64,000 nt of DNA from Coccinella septempunctata (taxonomy: Eukaryota > Arthropoda > Insecta > Coleoptera > Coccinellidae): NCBI RefSeq assembly GCF_907165205.1, contig NC_058189.1, positions 52,230,270 to 52,294,269 on the forward strand. Direction: 5' to 3'. How positions within the stretch are numbered: position 1 is the stretch's first letter; each line of letters opens with the position of its first letter. Below the pieces are notes generated by a model, which did no database searches, was not told the DNA's origin, and saw only the letters and a program-made list of their open reading frames with translations. The position numbers and the translations under genes are program-made. This document shows, in pieces, positions 1 through 12,386 of this stretch.

Positions 1-90
1 AATAAAAGCGCCGTTGTTATCGATATTCATTTTTCATTAATTTCAAGTTCTGAAGGCAATGATTTTTTCAGCCTAAATCAAAACCAATGA

Positions 91-472
91 CTAAAGAAAG
101 GCCATGCGTTTTGTAGAATTTGTAGCAGCTGATGGGGTTATTACCAGCAGAGCTATTAATGCTACCAACAATAAATTGAAAGAGGAGAGTTGGAGACGAT
201 TGACCGAATCCTTCAACTCTTCGGTATCAATTTTCCCATATTGCGCCCTCAAATATGGATTAATTAAATCCAATAATTCACTCACAGCACCTTTGCTCAG
301 TTGAATTCTACATGTGAACTCGTAATCATTCAAAATAATCATGTAATCAACTCGTGCTTTATAAACTTTTTGTATTATGGTCTCTTCCGATTCACTTTCT
401 TCTCATCAAACATCTCTAATAATTCCATGTCGATGTCGTCGCTACTCAAATAATCCATTTTTCAAAGTTAAT
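91..472 (-). pseudogene. Harbinger/HARBI1-like transposase, N-terminal fragment
   Basis: Read on the minus strand, an ATG near 472 opens a short acidic start (MDYLSSDDIDME). The frame then breaks once and resumes in an 83-codon stretch ending at 91, which contains FTCRIQLSKGAVSELLDLI. That pattern, a basic residue, LSK, then an amphipathic helix ending ELL-LI-PYL, is how the N-terminal region of PIF/Harbinger (HARBI1-type) transposases begins, as I know the family. The nuclease core, which would come next, is absent and the frame stops at 91. The piece is therefore a truncated, frameshifted relic. Assignment rests on one motif and is moderate. Confidence 0.45.
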
Positions 473-792
473 AACAATTCAATTGTCAAGAAAACAGCAC
501 TGAAATGCACCCTGATAACAATTTCCAATGCTTATCTCTACCCCTTACTGCTCGAACTCGACAGATCGAAAAACTGAACTACCGGAGATAATTTTTACAA
601 TCGATGGTTTACTTCAAATTTCTTTGAAATGCAGATAGGCGCATATATAATGAAAGTTCCTATCTCTGGTTGTCAATCTAACCTCATTTCAGAGGAAGGG
701 ATAGATCGCTGCGGCCAGTAAGAATCGCTATCTGCAGATAGAATATTGAAACGTAAACAAGCACAAAAGGACAGATCGGTCTATCCCTAGTA

Positions 793-2026
793 TCTATCTA
801 TCCACCGTCTTGATGGATAGATAGGTTATTGAAAACGTCCGTTAGAGTAGCTGGATGATTTTCTGAACTTCTCAGCCTTCTATTGAGGTTGTCCCAAACC
901 TGCTCAATCGGATTGAGATCTGGGCTTCTTGGTGGCCATTCCATTCGAGAGACTTCAACCTCTTCAAGGTACTCCTGAACGGTGTGCGCACGATGGGGTC
1001 TGGCATTTTCGTCCATAAAAATGAAATTTTCACCAATGTATGGGGCAAATGGCACTACATGCTCTTCAAGAATGTTCCTTATATAGGTACTTATCAGCAT
1101 TCATAGCTCCATTATCAACGACCGCTAGGTCTGTGCGAGCGGTCAAAGATATTCCACCCCATACCATAATCGATCCTCCCCCGAAACCAGTAGTATTCAG
1201 GAAATTGCACTGAGCATATCTTTCATGTGGACGTCTGTATACAAGGGAACGTCGATCACAATGGTAGAGGCAGAATCTAGACTCATCTGTACAGAGAACT
1301 CTTTCCCAATCGGCCTCTTCCTAATGGATATGCTCTCTCGCAAAATCCAAACGCGCCCTTCGATGGGCTGGGGTAAGAGCTGGGCCTCTTGCCGCGACAC
1401 GAGGCCTTAAATCATATTCTCTAAGGCGATTTCTTTTTGTCTGAGTGCTAATTTGCACCTCATGAGTTTGCTCAAGCTGAATTTGAAGGAGGCGAGCGGT
1501 TGCAAACCGTTGTCTCAACGAAGAAACTCTCAAGTAACGTTCTTGAATGGCAGTTGTTACCCGTGGTCTACCCTGTCCTGGTCTTCGGACATTTATACCT
1601 GTCTCCCTGAATCGCTGCAACATTCTGGACACACTTGTATGGGAAACTCTAAACCTTTCTGCAATTCTTGTGTATGTCCACCTTTCTTCTCGCAAAACTA
1701 CCGCTTGGGCACATTCCTCTTGAGTCAAATTGCGTGTTTCGCGTTGCATAGCGATCGAGTGTAGAAAATCAAACGAAAGAAAAACTATTGATCACTAGAA
1801 TCGATCGAGAACAACTGATTTTAGAATGGAGCCAATACATTCAAAATCTGATAATATCATCTTTTTTTGTTCCTGCTGGGAAAAAACATCTGTACTGAAG
1901 AAAACCGTTGAAAGTGGATAACAAATGCATGCATAATTCTGATAAAAATAATTATCATTGAGAACACCTTCAGTTGTAGAATAAATTTGAGATTTCCATA
2001 ATGTGCGTTAATTTTTTTGCGCAGTG
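793..2026 (-). mobile_element. Tc1-like DNA transposon, one end truncated
   Basis: The right terminus is recognisable. Reading inward on the minus strand from 2026 it begins CACTGCGCAAAAAAATTAAC, flanked by TA at 2027-2028, a typical Tc1-like inverted repeat and target site. No matching terminus is visible on the left. The transposase frame runs into an 11-bp perfect inverted repeat (794-804 with 814-824), suggesting a later deletion or insertion there. The body holds a broken transposase (separate entry). Confidence 0.7.
798..1749 (-). pseudogene. Tc1-like transposase, frameshifted
   Basis: Three pieces in different frames make up one transposase. The piece at 1321-1749 starts with MQRETRNLTQEE and carries the helix-turn-helix (ERFRVSHTSVSRML) and a GRPR-type linker (GQGRPRV). 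A piece near 1197-1400 carries part of the catalytic core. The piece at 798-1100 carries FMDENARPHRA and SPDLNPIEQVWD, the second and third catalytic motifs. The position usually holding the second catalytic Asp is Glu (MDEN where MDDN is common). The preceding Asp would give a spacing of 35 instead of 34. The C terminus is cut off. At least two frame breaks make it inactive. Confidence 0.85.
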
Positions 2027-2028
2027 TA

Positions 2029-2995
2029 TTAAAGTTGAAAAAGAACAATGCATAAATGACTTCACCTCAGATTGTTATTTCTATTACAAAAATCGAGAAT
2101 GTTTGAGTTTTTTTCACATGAAATCGTAGCGGAGTTCTATTTGATGAAAAAATTAATAGAATTTTGTGAAATTTGGACACAGCGGCCTCCTTGACATTTG
2201 TTAATAGGACTACATTCAACAGAAGTTAAACTGAACCCAATAAAGCCAATGTGTAATTGATAATATTCTTCCTGTTCCTTCAACTACGGAGATTCGAAAA
2301 AAATATTTATTCATGAAACATAGCGGTCTGAAAGTTCGACGTCAAATCCAATTTCAGGATCAGCCGAAATCACCATAGCATCGTTTGACGAAAGCAGGTA
2401 TTCTCTTCATTCCCATTAAGTTACCTCGACTAGAATATACCCCAAGGGACCTCCCTTCCTTCCGGTCTTATATTTCAGAAGTAGAGATAACAAAGTCGGT
2501 TGTATCAGAATGAGTAACCCAAGAAGCTCTCTTGGATGGAACTTCGAATGGCTGGATGCATATTTCATATTCAGAGCAATACCGCGGACCAACTTACTGG
2601 CATAATCTTGAAATTTCTGTGAACAAGCATCTCAGATCTGCCTCTGAATATTTTATACGGTTTACGGTTTAGTCCGAAGTATTTGTCCTCGATTATGTGA
2701 ACTGAATCTGATTTGGGGTTTATGTTGGGGAAACTGATGAAGAATAATGTTTCCCCTTATCTGAAACTTCATTTTCCGCTCCTGATATTTTTTGGCATTT
2801 TGTTGTATTCGTCCAAGCTGGACGAATCGCGTGTTGTTTTTGTTCTTGCGTTATTATTTCTTATATTTTTTCTATTTCTTTTCATCTTCTGATAAATGTT
2901 TTTGTTCTGTCTGCAATATTGCAATAGAAATTGGCATGTTATATAATATAAGATCTAAATTGTAATATACCTATGTATATGCCAATTTATGTATA
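2029..2995. other. No gene recognised
   Basis: AT-rich sequence between the Tc1-like element and the first 1.2-kb repeat copy. I see no coding exon, terminus or long repeat in it. Confidence 0.5.
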
Positions 2996-4211
2996 CTCCA
3001 TTCACATTTATTTTAGCAGTCGGTTGGACATGAAATAATTTTCTCAAGTTTTTGTAACTAGAAAGGAGTAAGGTTGGCACTCATGAAATGTCGTTAATGT
3101 CATAACGCCGTTGCCACAACTAATATCAATTTTTATTAAGAAAATGCCGAAAGTTATTGAAAAAAGAGACAGGGTTTCAGGAAGTGCTATTTAGGATTCA
3201 GGTCCGCTCATTCAAATAGTTATACCTGATATTCTAAAATCCACAATACGTCAGACGATAGCGAACATATTCAATGTAAAAGAATTTATATAATGTTTCA
3301 TCTGAATCTAAACGACTTACATTTCAGCTGAATATTTCAACAATCAGAAAGATTGTGAATGAATAGGATGACAAAGAATTTCCTTCTATTGGGAGACCCA
3401 AAAAAGTGGTGGCATTTGAGAATTTTATATTTGAGTGAATTGATGCGAAAAGTTTACTACAGGATTTTCGATGAATGTAGAATAAGTTCCCGAAAATTGA
3501 TTTTTCTATTTTTCATTTGACTTGTCCAATACATTGTAAAACAATGTCTTAAGGTACCAATAAATACCTAATTATTATTATTATATCAATGTATAGCCAC
3601 AAATACGCTCCAGTTGTCCTGTTAATTGTTTATTCATGTGAAATTTTTGTTCAAAGATGAAGTTCATCTTGACTTGAAACTTTCCTTAATTCCTTTTACT
3701 TATATTGATGCAAGATGATTTTTGTTGAAGAATTTAACATTCTTGTAATTATCTGTTAATTCCTTCGGGAGATACCCATTCCCAACCACTGCATCATATG
3801 CATTTCATTTCGGGTTAATATTTTCGAAATCTACATCTGATGTAACGTATTCAAACTTTAGCCAAAGAAGATAACGAACATTAACTCTCCTCAAGCTAGT
3901 GCATATTATGATATTATACTGATCTCTTGTATTTTCCATGCAAATAACTGGATTTGGTATGCATTCAATCAGTTTGCATAAACTTCAATTATGTTGGTCA
4001 CATATTTTAGACTTCATATTTTCCGAAGAGATTCGACATCGTGATAAAATACGTAATAACAGAAACTTTTACGAAAAACGAGCAACATAGCGTTGATTTA
4101 AAACCCAAAAATGTTTGGACAAACTTCATAACCCCACATTTTCGTACTGAACAGAGTGAAATGTGTCAAATTTCCATGGCCAACCGAGTGCTAAAATAAA
4201 ACTGAATGGAG
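2996..4211 (+). mobile_element. Family-1 Tc1/mariner-like non-autonomous element, copy A
   Basis: 1,216 bp. The ends are inverted repeats of about 38 bp starting CTCCATTCAC and passing through TTTTAGCA and CGGTTGG. Both sides are flanked by TA, as in the other copies. The body holds a short coding remnant starting ATGCCGAAAG near 3144, then a stop, then a helix-turn-helix segment split by a short intron. Four more copies occur at 7682, 14426, 19052 and 34617. The TA duplication and helix-turn-helix point to a deleted Tc1/mariner superfamily parent. Confidence 0.85.
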
Positions 4212-5680
4212 TATAGATTATATAATGGAATAGGAAAATAATGGAATAGATTTTATATATAGGAAAAAATTGAAACTTTGACATCCTGTATCTCGATAAC
4301 GAAGCATTTAGGATTTTTCTTCATAAAATTACCCAAGGTATTTTTAAGGATTCTGTTGATTTTCCTGAATCACTGAAAACGTTATCTCTGTGTAAATTAC
4401 TGAATAATATAGTGTATAGATAACCTATGCATGACTTAATATAGAGATATTGATTCATTCATTTTGTGGATTTCATATTAAAACCTCTAAAAATCTCTAA
4501 AGAAAGCTGCAGCATTTAGAAATGTTGCAATTAGGCAAAATTTTCGAGTTTCCCAAAAATTTGCTATACGAAAGTGTGTATAACTTTCAAAAACAATTGG
4601 TATCATATCTACTTCGCGACAAACCTTAATTTATGTTCTTCCTCTTTGGTGGAGGTAAGATTATTTTTCAATTCAACAATTTTCTGCAAATTCCCAAAGA
4701 AAAATCAGTTGAATAAGGATTCAACATTATTATTGGTGAGTTGAAATGATATTTTAATTTTACCGTTTCATTCGTCGCCATTTATGTTGCTGGGGATTCT
4801 GCGGAATGGTCCAGTCCTATTGCAGCTTTAGTAAACTCTTCTTATCAGAGAAAATTACACGGCTTGCATCCGCATAGTCCCCGCTTATCAGAATGGCCAA
4901 TTCTAACTGTTTTAATGGCGATCACGTAATGGCAATGGACAATTCAACGGTAATTCGCAATTCTCCCTCGCATTAGCAACCTTTAGGGTTTCTCATTTAA
5001 TGTGTTATGGTGTAAATTTTACCAGCAATTTGCTGAAAATCGTGACGTATGTGGAGGTCGAAAAAAATTACCGTTTTCTATTTTTCTCCCATTACTAGAT
5101 CCTTGGAATCGAGCACCACTAAAAAACATACCATCCTACTAAACCTCGGGTTTCTACCTGCTCTATAATTCCTTGAAATTCTGGAAACTATCATTACACC
5201 CTCTACATCATTAGGAGCGCAGTTAATTACATTTTTATACAGAGTGTAGCACGCTTTCCGTTCGTTAAAATATTTTTAGGAAGGAATTCGAAATTCTCGT
5301 ACTCGTTTTCGGAGTTATACTTCTTCTGAATTCGTGAGACTTCCTGTTTCAGCTCATCAAATGGATAGTCCTATATGAGGAAATTGATTCCTCATAAAAT
5401 TCTGCGTTATGTGAACCACAAATATTTTCAAAATGGTTCCTTCTGAATATCTTAGAAAATATGCCTTTAAGGCCAATAATATTATCTCCCTAGCAACCAA
5501 ATGAAAAAAGCCAGAGAGTTGATTCAAGTTTCATTTTATGAATAATTCTACCAGCCTTAATTTTAATAATAGTACATTGTTTGCTGGGTAGGAAAAGCCT
5601 AAACGTCCAGGAATGAGGCTTCTCCTACGAGGTAAACATACTATTTTTCCACAAATCGTTCAAAATTCGACATATATGAA
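4212..5680. other. No gene recognised
   Basis: AT-rich, no convincing exon on either strand. Some stretches (for example the phrase around 4280) resemble the interiors of other repeats in the window, so old transposon debris is likely. Confidence 0.5.
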
Positions 5681-5814
5681 TTTTTATTTTTTTTATTTTA
5701 TTTCGAATTAACGTGTCTCGACATCGAGATCATTGACACGAGGTACAGTACACATTAACTTATTCTAAATATAAATCTAGGTATTCGGAGCTTAAAGAAC
5801 TAACATTTGAGAAT

Positions 5815-6678
5815 TCATTTATTATTGAAAAGTTGACATTTTTTGAGAAATTTAAGAGCTAATTCAATTTGTTTTTGTGAATTGAGGATATTTCCAAGAT
5901 TCTCTCTCAGCCCAAGTGGTCGTCGGTCATCTCCGTAATATGGGCAGATACATAGTAGGTGTTCAACAGTTAGACGGGTATTGTGACAGTGTTCGCATTT
6001 GGGCTGATTTTCTGAAGACATCGGATAGCTGTGGGTTAGCTTGGTGTGGCCTATTCGAAGTCTTCTCACTACGGTTTTGTCTTTTCTGCCCAAACTAATT
6101 TGTGGTGGATTATGTATTTTGGGTTGTATCATATGTACTCCAGTGCTAGCTCCTTCCCATTGGACTTGCCATTCCTGTAAGGATCTCAGCTTTATGGCAT
6201 TTTTGAGGTCTGTATGAAGTTGGATTTGGGTCACAGGAAGGTCGGAAGTTCGTGCTTGATTTGCGGCCTGATCTGCAGCTTCGTTTCCTGTTATACCAAT
6301 ATGTAATGGGATCCAGATTATAGTGGTGGAAATATTCTCCTTCGCTTTAAGGGTATGGCATCGTTCTAGAATTTGCTGTACCAGAGGGTTCTTCGAGTAA
6401 ATGTTGTCTATGGATTCAATTGAAGATAAAGAGTCAGTGAGTATTGCGAGCTTTTGACCTGGGATAAGAGGACTGCAAAGAGATTTATAAATTGCGAAGA
6501 GTTCACCAGTGTGGATGCTGCAGATGGATGGGAGTTTGTAGGACACCGGGGCATTCGATTCATTGATGATCGAGCATGCTATTCCCTGCTCGTCTTTGGA
6601 GGCGTCGGTGTATAGTTCTTCGTCAAACTTTTCATGCTCAATTAGTTCAAATAAGTGTTGCTTAATAATTATTCCCAA
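5815..6678 (-). pseudogene. RNase H domain and CCHC knuckle of non-LTR element
   Basis: An open stretch of 287 codons. RNase H acidic residues are visible in order: YTDASK, HTGELFAIY, ILTDSLSS and GNEAADQAAN. The usual WIPSH motif reads WIPLH, so one conserved Ser is changed. A CCHC knuckle follows (CEHCHNTRLTVEHLLCICP), typical of the C terminus of these elements. The frame is intact to its stop at 5815, but it begins out of frame with the polymerase part upstream (overlap near 6662-6678), so the whole is a frameshifted pseudogene. Confidence 0.85.
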
Positions 6679-7681
6679 AGTGTCTATGCAGAGAGGTATT
6701 TAGCCTTGGGTGGTGTCTAGACCATGGGGTGTGTTTCGGAAACGTAATGGGAGATGTTAAGGTAACATCTATAGGCCCCAAATTTTGCTTTGCAATTTGT
6801 GGAATTGAGAGCAAGGTCATGGGCTTCATAGTAGGTGGCTCTTGTGAAGTTTCAAGCAGGTGTCGCACTGGGTGATTCGGAAGAGCAGACACTTTGGATA
6901 TGTAAGTAAGGAGAGTTTGCTGTCGGCGAAAGTTGAGCGGGAGTTCTTGTGCTTCAACGTGTAAACTTATTGATGGGCTGGATCTGAATGCTCCAAGGAA
7001 AAGGCGCAGAGCAGTGTTGGGTATGCTGTTGAGCAATTTTAAATTTGATTTACTAGATGTGGAATAAAGCATACTGCCGTAGTCAAGTCTTGAACGAATG
7101 AGTGATCTGTAGATTTTGAGTAGTATTTCTTCGTCACATCCCCAGTGATGGTGAGACAATGTTCGTAGGATGTTCATGGTATTCATACAGGAGCCTTTGA
7201 TTTTCTTGATATGAAGTGACCACGTTAGCTTCTGGTCAAATGTCATTCCGAGATAGTGTAGGTGATCAACGAGTTCTATGGGTGTATCGTATATCGTTAA
7301 TTGTGGTGGGACTGTTAGGTGTCTTCAAGTAAACTTGATTAGTTTAGATTTAGAAGGAGAGAAATTGAATCCTATTGTCTTAGCCCATGTGGTGATACTA
7401 TTCAGAGCCCGTTGCAAAAGATTACATGTACTTTTGGTACTTTTGCCCGACCAGAAGAGAAGCAGGTCATCGGCGTATAAGACGAATTTGATTGGGGACA
7501 TATATGAATTGATCTTGAAAAAATTGCGAATTATTTTATTCATAAATAAAGGTGCTTCGAAATTCGTGATGGAATTGGTTGCGTTATTATGAAAACGTAT
7601 TAATGTTGAATTGTCAAACTTGACGCATATCAATTTAATTGCTTGTGTTTTCGAATACAAAACAGTGTAGAATGATATATA
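6662..7681 (-). pseudogene. Reverse transcriptase C-terminal part of non-LTR element
   Basis: Two frame-broken pieces. The 5' piece (7325-7681) carries the catalytic motif FVLYADDLLLF, followed by the region that aligns with the palm and thumb in this family (LNSITTWAKTIGFNFSPSKS). The 3' piece (6662-7246) has LTWSLHIKKIK and SRLDYGSMLY, the usual thumb-region signatures. Motifs A and B are missing because the element is truncated at its 5' side. Not functional. Confidence 0.85.
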
Positions 7682-8874
7682 CTCCATTCACTTCTATTCT
7701 AGCATTCGGTTGGCCATGGAAATTTGACACATTTCACTCTGTATAGTATGAAAATGTGGGGTTATGACGCTTGTCAAAACATTTTTGGGTTTTAAATCAA
7801 CGCTGTGTTGCCCGTTCTACGTAAAAGTTTCTGTTATTACGTATTCTATCACAATGTCGAATTTCTTCGGAAAATATGTGACGAAAATAATTGAAGTTTA
7901 AACAAACTGATTGAAGGCATACCAAATCCAGTTATTTGCATGGAAAATACAAGAGATCAGTATAATATCATAATATGCACTAGCTTGAGGAGAGTTAATG
8001 TTAAATTCTTCAACAAAAATCATCTTGCAAGAATTTACGCAGGAGCAAATCGTTGATTTCATTTTTAATTGATTTTGTTTCAGAGATTGGGAGTGAAAAC
8101 CCTAAAAAGTTTATGAAGAGATGCAGAATCCTCCCAGAATAAATTTCAATCGATATCTGAATTAAAGGAAGTTTCAAGTCAAGATGAACTTCACCTTTGA
8201 ACAAAAATTTCACATGAATAAACAATTTATAGCGTATTTGTGGCTGTTCATCTCAATACATTGATAAAATAATAATAATTAGGTATTTATTGGTACCTTA
8301 AGACATTTACAATGTATAGCACAAGTCAAATGAAAAATAGAAAAATCAATTTTCGGTAACTTATTCCACGATGACCTTCATCGAGAATCCTGTAGTAAAC
8401 TTTTCGCATGAATTCACTCAAACATAAATGCCACCACTTTTTTGGGTCGCCCAATAGAAGGAAATTCTTAGTCATGCTCTTCATTCGCAATCTTTCTGAT
8501 TGTGGAAATATTCAGCTGAAATAAAATCGTTTAGATTCAGATGAAACATTCTCTTACATTTGATATGTTCGCTACCGTCTGATGTATTGTGGATTTTAGA
8601 ATATCAGGGTATAACTATTTGAATATAGAGTTAAACTCTATAATCTTCGATTTGAATGAGCGGATCTGAATTCTGAATGGTACTTCCTGAAACCCTGTCT
8701 CTTTTTTTCAATCACTTTCGGCATTTTCGTAATAAAATTTGATATTAGTTGTGGCAACGTCGTTATGACTTTAACAACATTTCATGAGTGCCAACCTTAC
8801 TCCGTTTTAGTTACAAAAACTTGAGAGAATTATTTCATGACCAACCGACTGCTATAATAAATGTGCGAATGGAG
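7682..8874 (-). mobile_element. Family-1 element, copy B (inverted)
   Basis: 1,193 bp copy in opposite orientation to copies A, C and D, with TA on both sides (7680-7681 and 8875-8876). It abuts the truncated non-LTR element directly, so one of the two insertions defines the edge of the other. The internal sequence follows copy A with scattered small insertions and deletions. Confidence 0.85.
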
Positions 8875-10249
8875 TATAAATGATGATGAATTTACCATTT
8901 CTGGGACTCCTTCAGTGCTGGTTGAGTCAATGAATACTGCTTCATTAGAATTATTGCCAAAAAATAAGAGAAAAGTACGAATATACATATAAATATTTTA
9001 TGGGCTATCGCAGGAGTAAAAAAACAAGTTCTTTTTCGGAAAATATTGTAAGGCATACTTCCTTTCAAATAACTGTAAATATAACAAACTGATTTCAAAA
9101 TATATTCTGAAATGTATAGAGATTTTCAAAATACGAATTATTTCTTTATAGACAACGTGTTTTCAAAAATCCATGTAGAACACTGTAACATTGTAAGGAA
9201 ATATCATTGCCTTACAGTAAGGAAATGAATATTTCCTAAATGTTGGGAAATCTTGACATTTTTCCATGAGAAATTTTGTCTGGAATGTCAAAATTTCCTT
9301 GCGATTTGCGGATTTTTCGTCCAAGAGGCGTCGTAACGGTTTTATAAGCAAAAAACTAAAAACGACGCCTGAAATTTCAATTTTTTTTGCCATTTCCATA
9401 GTGAAGCCATAGCAAAATTCTGTCGATAACGTAAATGTTTGCCTTCATCAGGTACATTCAGGTACAAACCACCAAATCACCATAATAATTATACAGGTAG
9501 GTTTTGCACTGAAACATGGGTTGAGTCAATTACCCGTTGGCGTTTCTGCTTAGTTCATTGTTTATTCATGTACCTCGAATTAATGTTTACCTGAAAAGTG
9601 AAAAAAGAGATCATGCCTATTCCTGTCCAGGTATGATACAGTTGATTTAACCTAAAATTGCAAGGCTGCCGCACAAGCATAATGTTAATAAACGAGAACG
9701 TCCCAATTTGGATGATCCGTCGGGTCATACCTAATTGGGTCAAATTTGATTTGAGATGAAATGGTGAATGCTGCGAAGTATAATATTTCGAACAAGTGTG
9801 GAATTTGCAGCATTTTCCTCTTCTTAACAAGAACTCTGACACACATGAATGTTTTTGCAGTTCAATATGATAATATTGGTTTTACTCGGGTGCATTTTTC
9901 CATATTACAATATCAAAGAAAAATTGAAAGTCCTTGTCGCATACAATGCAAAATATTTGGTGTCTGTGGAGAACTTATCTTGAAGTGAGTTGAACTTTCA
10001 CAGGCTCCTCGAAGGGTCTTTAACATCGAGATTGTCGGGAGTTCCAAGATTGGAAGAACGCTTTGTGTGCCAGGAATTCTTAATCAAGTTCCTCATTTTT
10101 CTTTTGTACGGTTTACAGATACGAATGGTTTTAGCTGAACATGTTTCATTAGGAAATAATGCAGTAATTTTTTCTTTTTGGAAAGTAGGTATGTGTCGAA
10201 ATCCTTCTTGATTGCTATGTACGTAAAAATACGCTTTTTTACCAAGTTC
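8875..10249. other. No gene recognised
   Basis: Several open frames of 70-95 codons exist but none shows a domain or a splice pattern I recognise. Treated as non-coding. Confidence 0.5.
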
Positions 10250-10595
10250 CAGGGCCTATTAGACGTTTCTTGAGAACTTTACCTATTTGAAATCTGAAAA
10301 ATATGACTATTAAAATATTCTTGAGCGCTTTCAGTTGTACAGTCAAAGAAAATAAACTTCAAAAAAATTTTTCTATTTTTTCTGATGTGATAGAGTATTC
10401 AATTCCTAATATATTTCTGTTCAAATCGTTGGATTCGTCCAAATAGTTTTCAAAATATCGAAAGAAAACTGAAAAAAAAGGAGATATACGTATTCACTTT
10501 CATCTATTTTAAATATCTCGAGCACAAACCGTTTTCACGTTATTGAAGTCTAAGAATGTGGGAATATTGTACATTTCCTGATTTTCGAAGAACTA

Positions 10596-11211
10596 CAGGG
10601 AGTTCCAAATGTTGTGTCAAAAATTGGTATCAAGATTTGTCCATAACTTTAGTTTTTCAAATTAGAACCCTAATTTTTTTTGGTTGCACTGAATTCTGCG
10701 AGAAAAAATATTGATAGTGTATAAAATGTCAATGCTCCCGAAATGAATAATTTCTGAGTTATTTAGGATTTTCTGAATTTATGTCTTACATATAATACAA
10801 TTCATAAAATCTGTTTCATGTTTCATATCAATAATATATGGCCATAGAAGACAAATTTCCCAATAATCCACAAGTGACAGACTTTTTTCTGAATTCATTC
10901 ATTTGAAAAAAAAACGAAAAATTTAGAATTTGCATGAATAACACAGAAATTTCAGATAAGATGATATCTTCTATGACCATAGATTATTGATTGAAGCGGA
11001 TCCTATTAATTCGACTCTACGTACGACATAGATTCAGAAAATTCTGAATAACTCTGGAATTATTCATTTCATGGGCATTAACATGTTAGAACACTATCAC
11101 TATTTTTCTTCGCAGAATCCAACGCAATCATAAAAATAGGGTTCTCTTATGAAAAACGAAAGTTATGGTCAATTTAATCCCAATTTTTGACAAAACATTT
11201 GGAACATCCTG
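10596..11211. mobile_element. Foldback element nested in the outer foldback (616 bp)
   Basis: Ends start CAGGGAGTTCCAAATG on the left and, inverted, CAGGATGTTCCAAATG on the right. They are flanked by TA at 10594-10595 and 11212-11213. Inverted arms of roughly 230 bp are alignable by eye. No coding capacity. A Tc1/mariner-mobilised element is the natural reading of the TA sites. Confidence 0.75.
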
Positions 11212-11241
11212 TAACGAATTTTTCAAAAATCAAGAAATGTA

Positions 11242-12386
11242 CAGGGTGGGCAAATTTCGATGTTTTAGCACTAGAGTTTTTAAACCAGAGGAGATACACA
11301 AAATCTGATACCCCATTCTCGTTCTCTTTTTCTGAGAAACTAACAATTGTAGTAGTCATTTTTGGCCACTTTCTTTTGTTTTCGAGTTATAAGCAAAAAT
11401 TGGAAAAATGGCGATATCGTAATAAATTTATATCTACACTAATACTGACGACAGAGCTCTGAAATTGAAACATTATACAGGCACTTTTTTACGTAGAATC
11501 CAGTGGCGTGCTCGCCTTTTTTGCAGGATTTTTAATTACAAAGATATGACCCAAAGTTAAATTTTTTTAAATGGGAACACTAGTTTTTTGTGCAATTTTT
11601 TGAAAGCTTAATTTTTACTGATTTCAAAAATATATAACATCATATGGTTTGTATCAATTTAAATAATAGAAAATGGTCAAAAACCTTTTTTCTCAATATT
11701 TCTATGGTTTCAATTTTTTATGAGCATAGAGAAATATAGCATCGTATGATTACCAGTGCCTCCTTCTATAAGTTCTTTCATTATTATGAAAATTCATGAA
11801 ATATATCTTGATTCAAATTTTGTGAAAATTGGTAAAAAGCATAGAGAGAATGACATTGCCGGAAGGAGACTGCTTTTGATATAGGAAATTCTATTTTTCT
11901 GTGCTCGTCAAAAGTTGAAACCATAGAAATACTGGAAAAAAGTGTTTTTGACCATTTTCTATTATTTATATTGTTACAAACCATATGATGTTTTATATTT
12001 TTGAAATCAGTAAAAATTAAGCTTTCGAAAAATTGCACAGAAATCTAGTGTTCCCATTTAAAAAAACATATCTTTGGGCCACAGCTTCGTAATTGAAAAT
12101 CCTGCTAGAAAGGCGAGCACGCCACTGGATTCTACGTAAAAAAGTGCCTGTATAATATTTCAATTTCAGTGCTCCATCATCAGTATTAGCGGAGATATAA
12201 ATTTATTTCGATATCGCCATTTTTCCAATTTTTGCTTATAACTCGAAAACAAAAGAAAGTGGCCAAAAATGACTACTACTATTGTTAGTTTCTCAGAAAA
12301 AGAGAACGAGAATGGGGTATCAGATTTTGTGTATCTCCTCTGGTTTAAAAACTGTAGTGCTAAAACATCGAAATTTGCCCACCCTG
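11242..12386. mobile_element. Long-inverted-repeat element F2, copy 1 (1,145 bp)
   Basis: Ends start CAGGGTGGGCAAATTTCG on both sides, flanked by TA (11240-11241, 12387-12388). Arms of nearly 500 bp are inverted copies of each other, leaving a central spacer of roughly 150 bp. A second copy of almost the same length lies at 24116-25261. The insertion splits the right arm of the outer foldback element: joining the flanks at TA reproduces the mirror of the left arm. Confidence 0.9.

Larger units (their letters stand above)
5681..7681 (-). mobile_element. Non-LTR retrotransposon (RNase H-bearing), 5'-truncated
   Basis: Minus-strand element with its A-rich 3' tail seen as a T-rich run at 5681-5704. 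Coding order on the minus strand is the end of a reverse transcriptase, then RNase H, then a CCHC knuckle. Presence of RNase H fits the I, LOA or R1 groups. The 5' end stops abruptly where the inverted repeat of family-1 copy B begins at 7682, so the endonuclease and most of the polymerase are missing. No target duplication was found. Confidence 0.85.

Noticed and set aside
7278..7592. 104-codon plus-strand frame
   Set aside because: It is antisense to the reverse transcriptase pieces of the non-LTR element.
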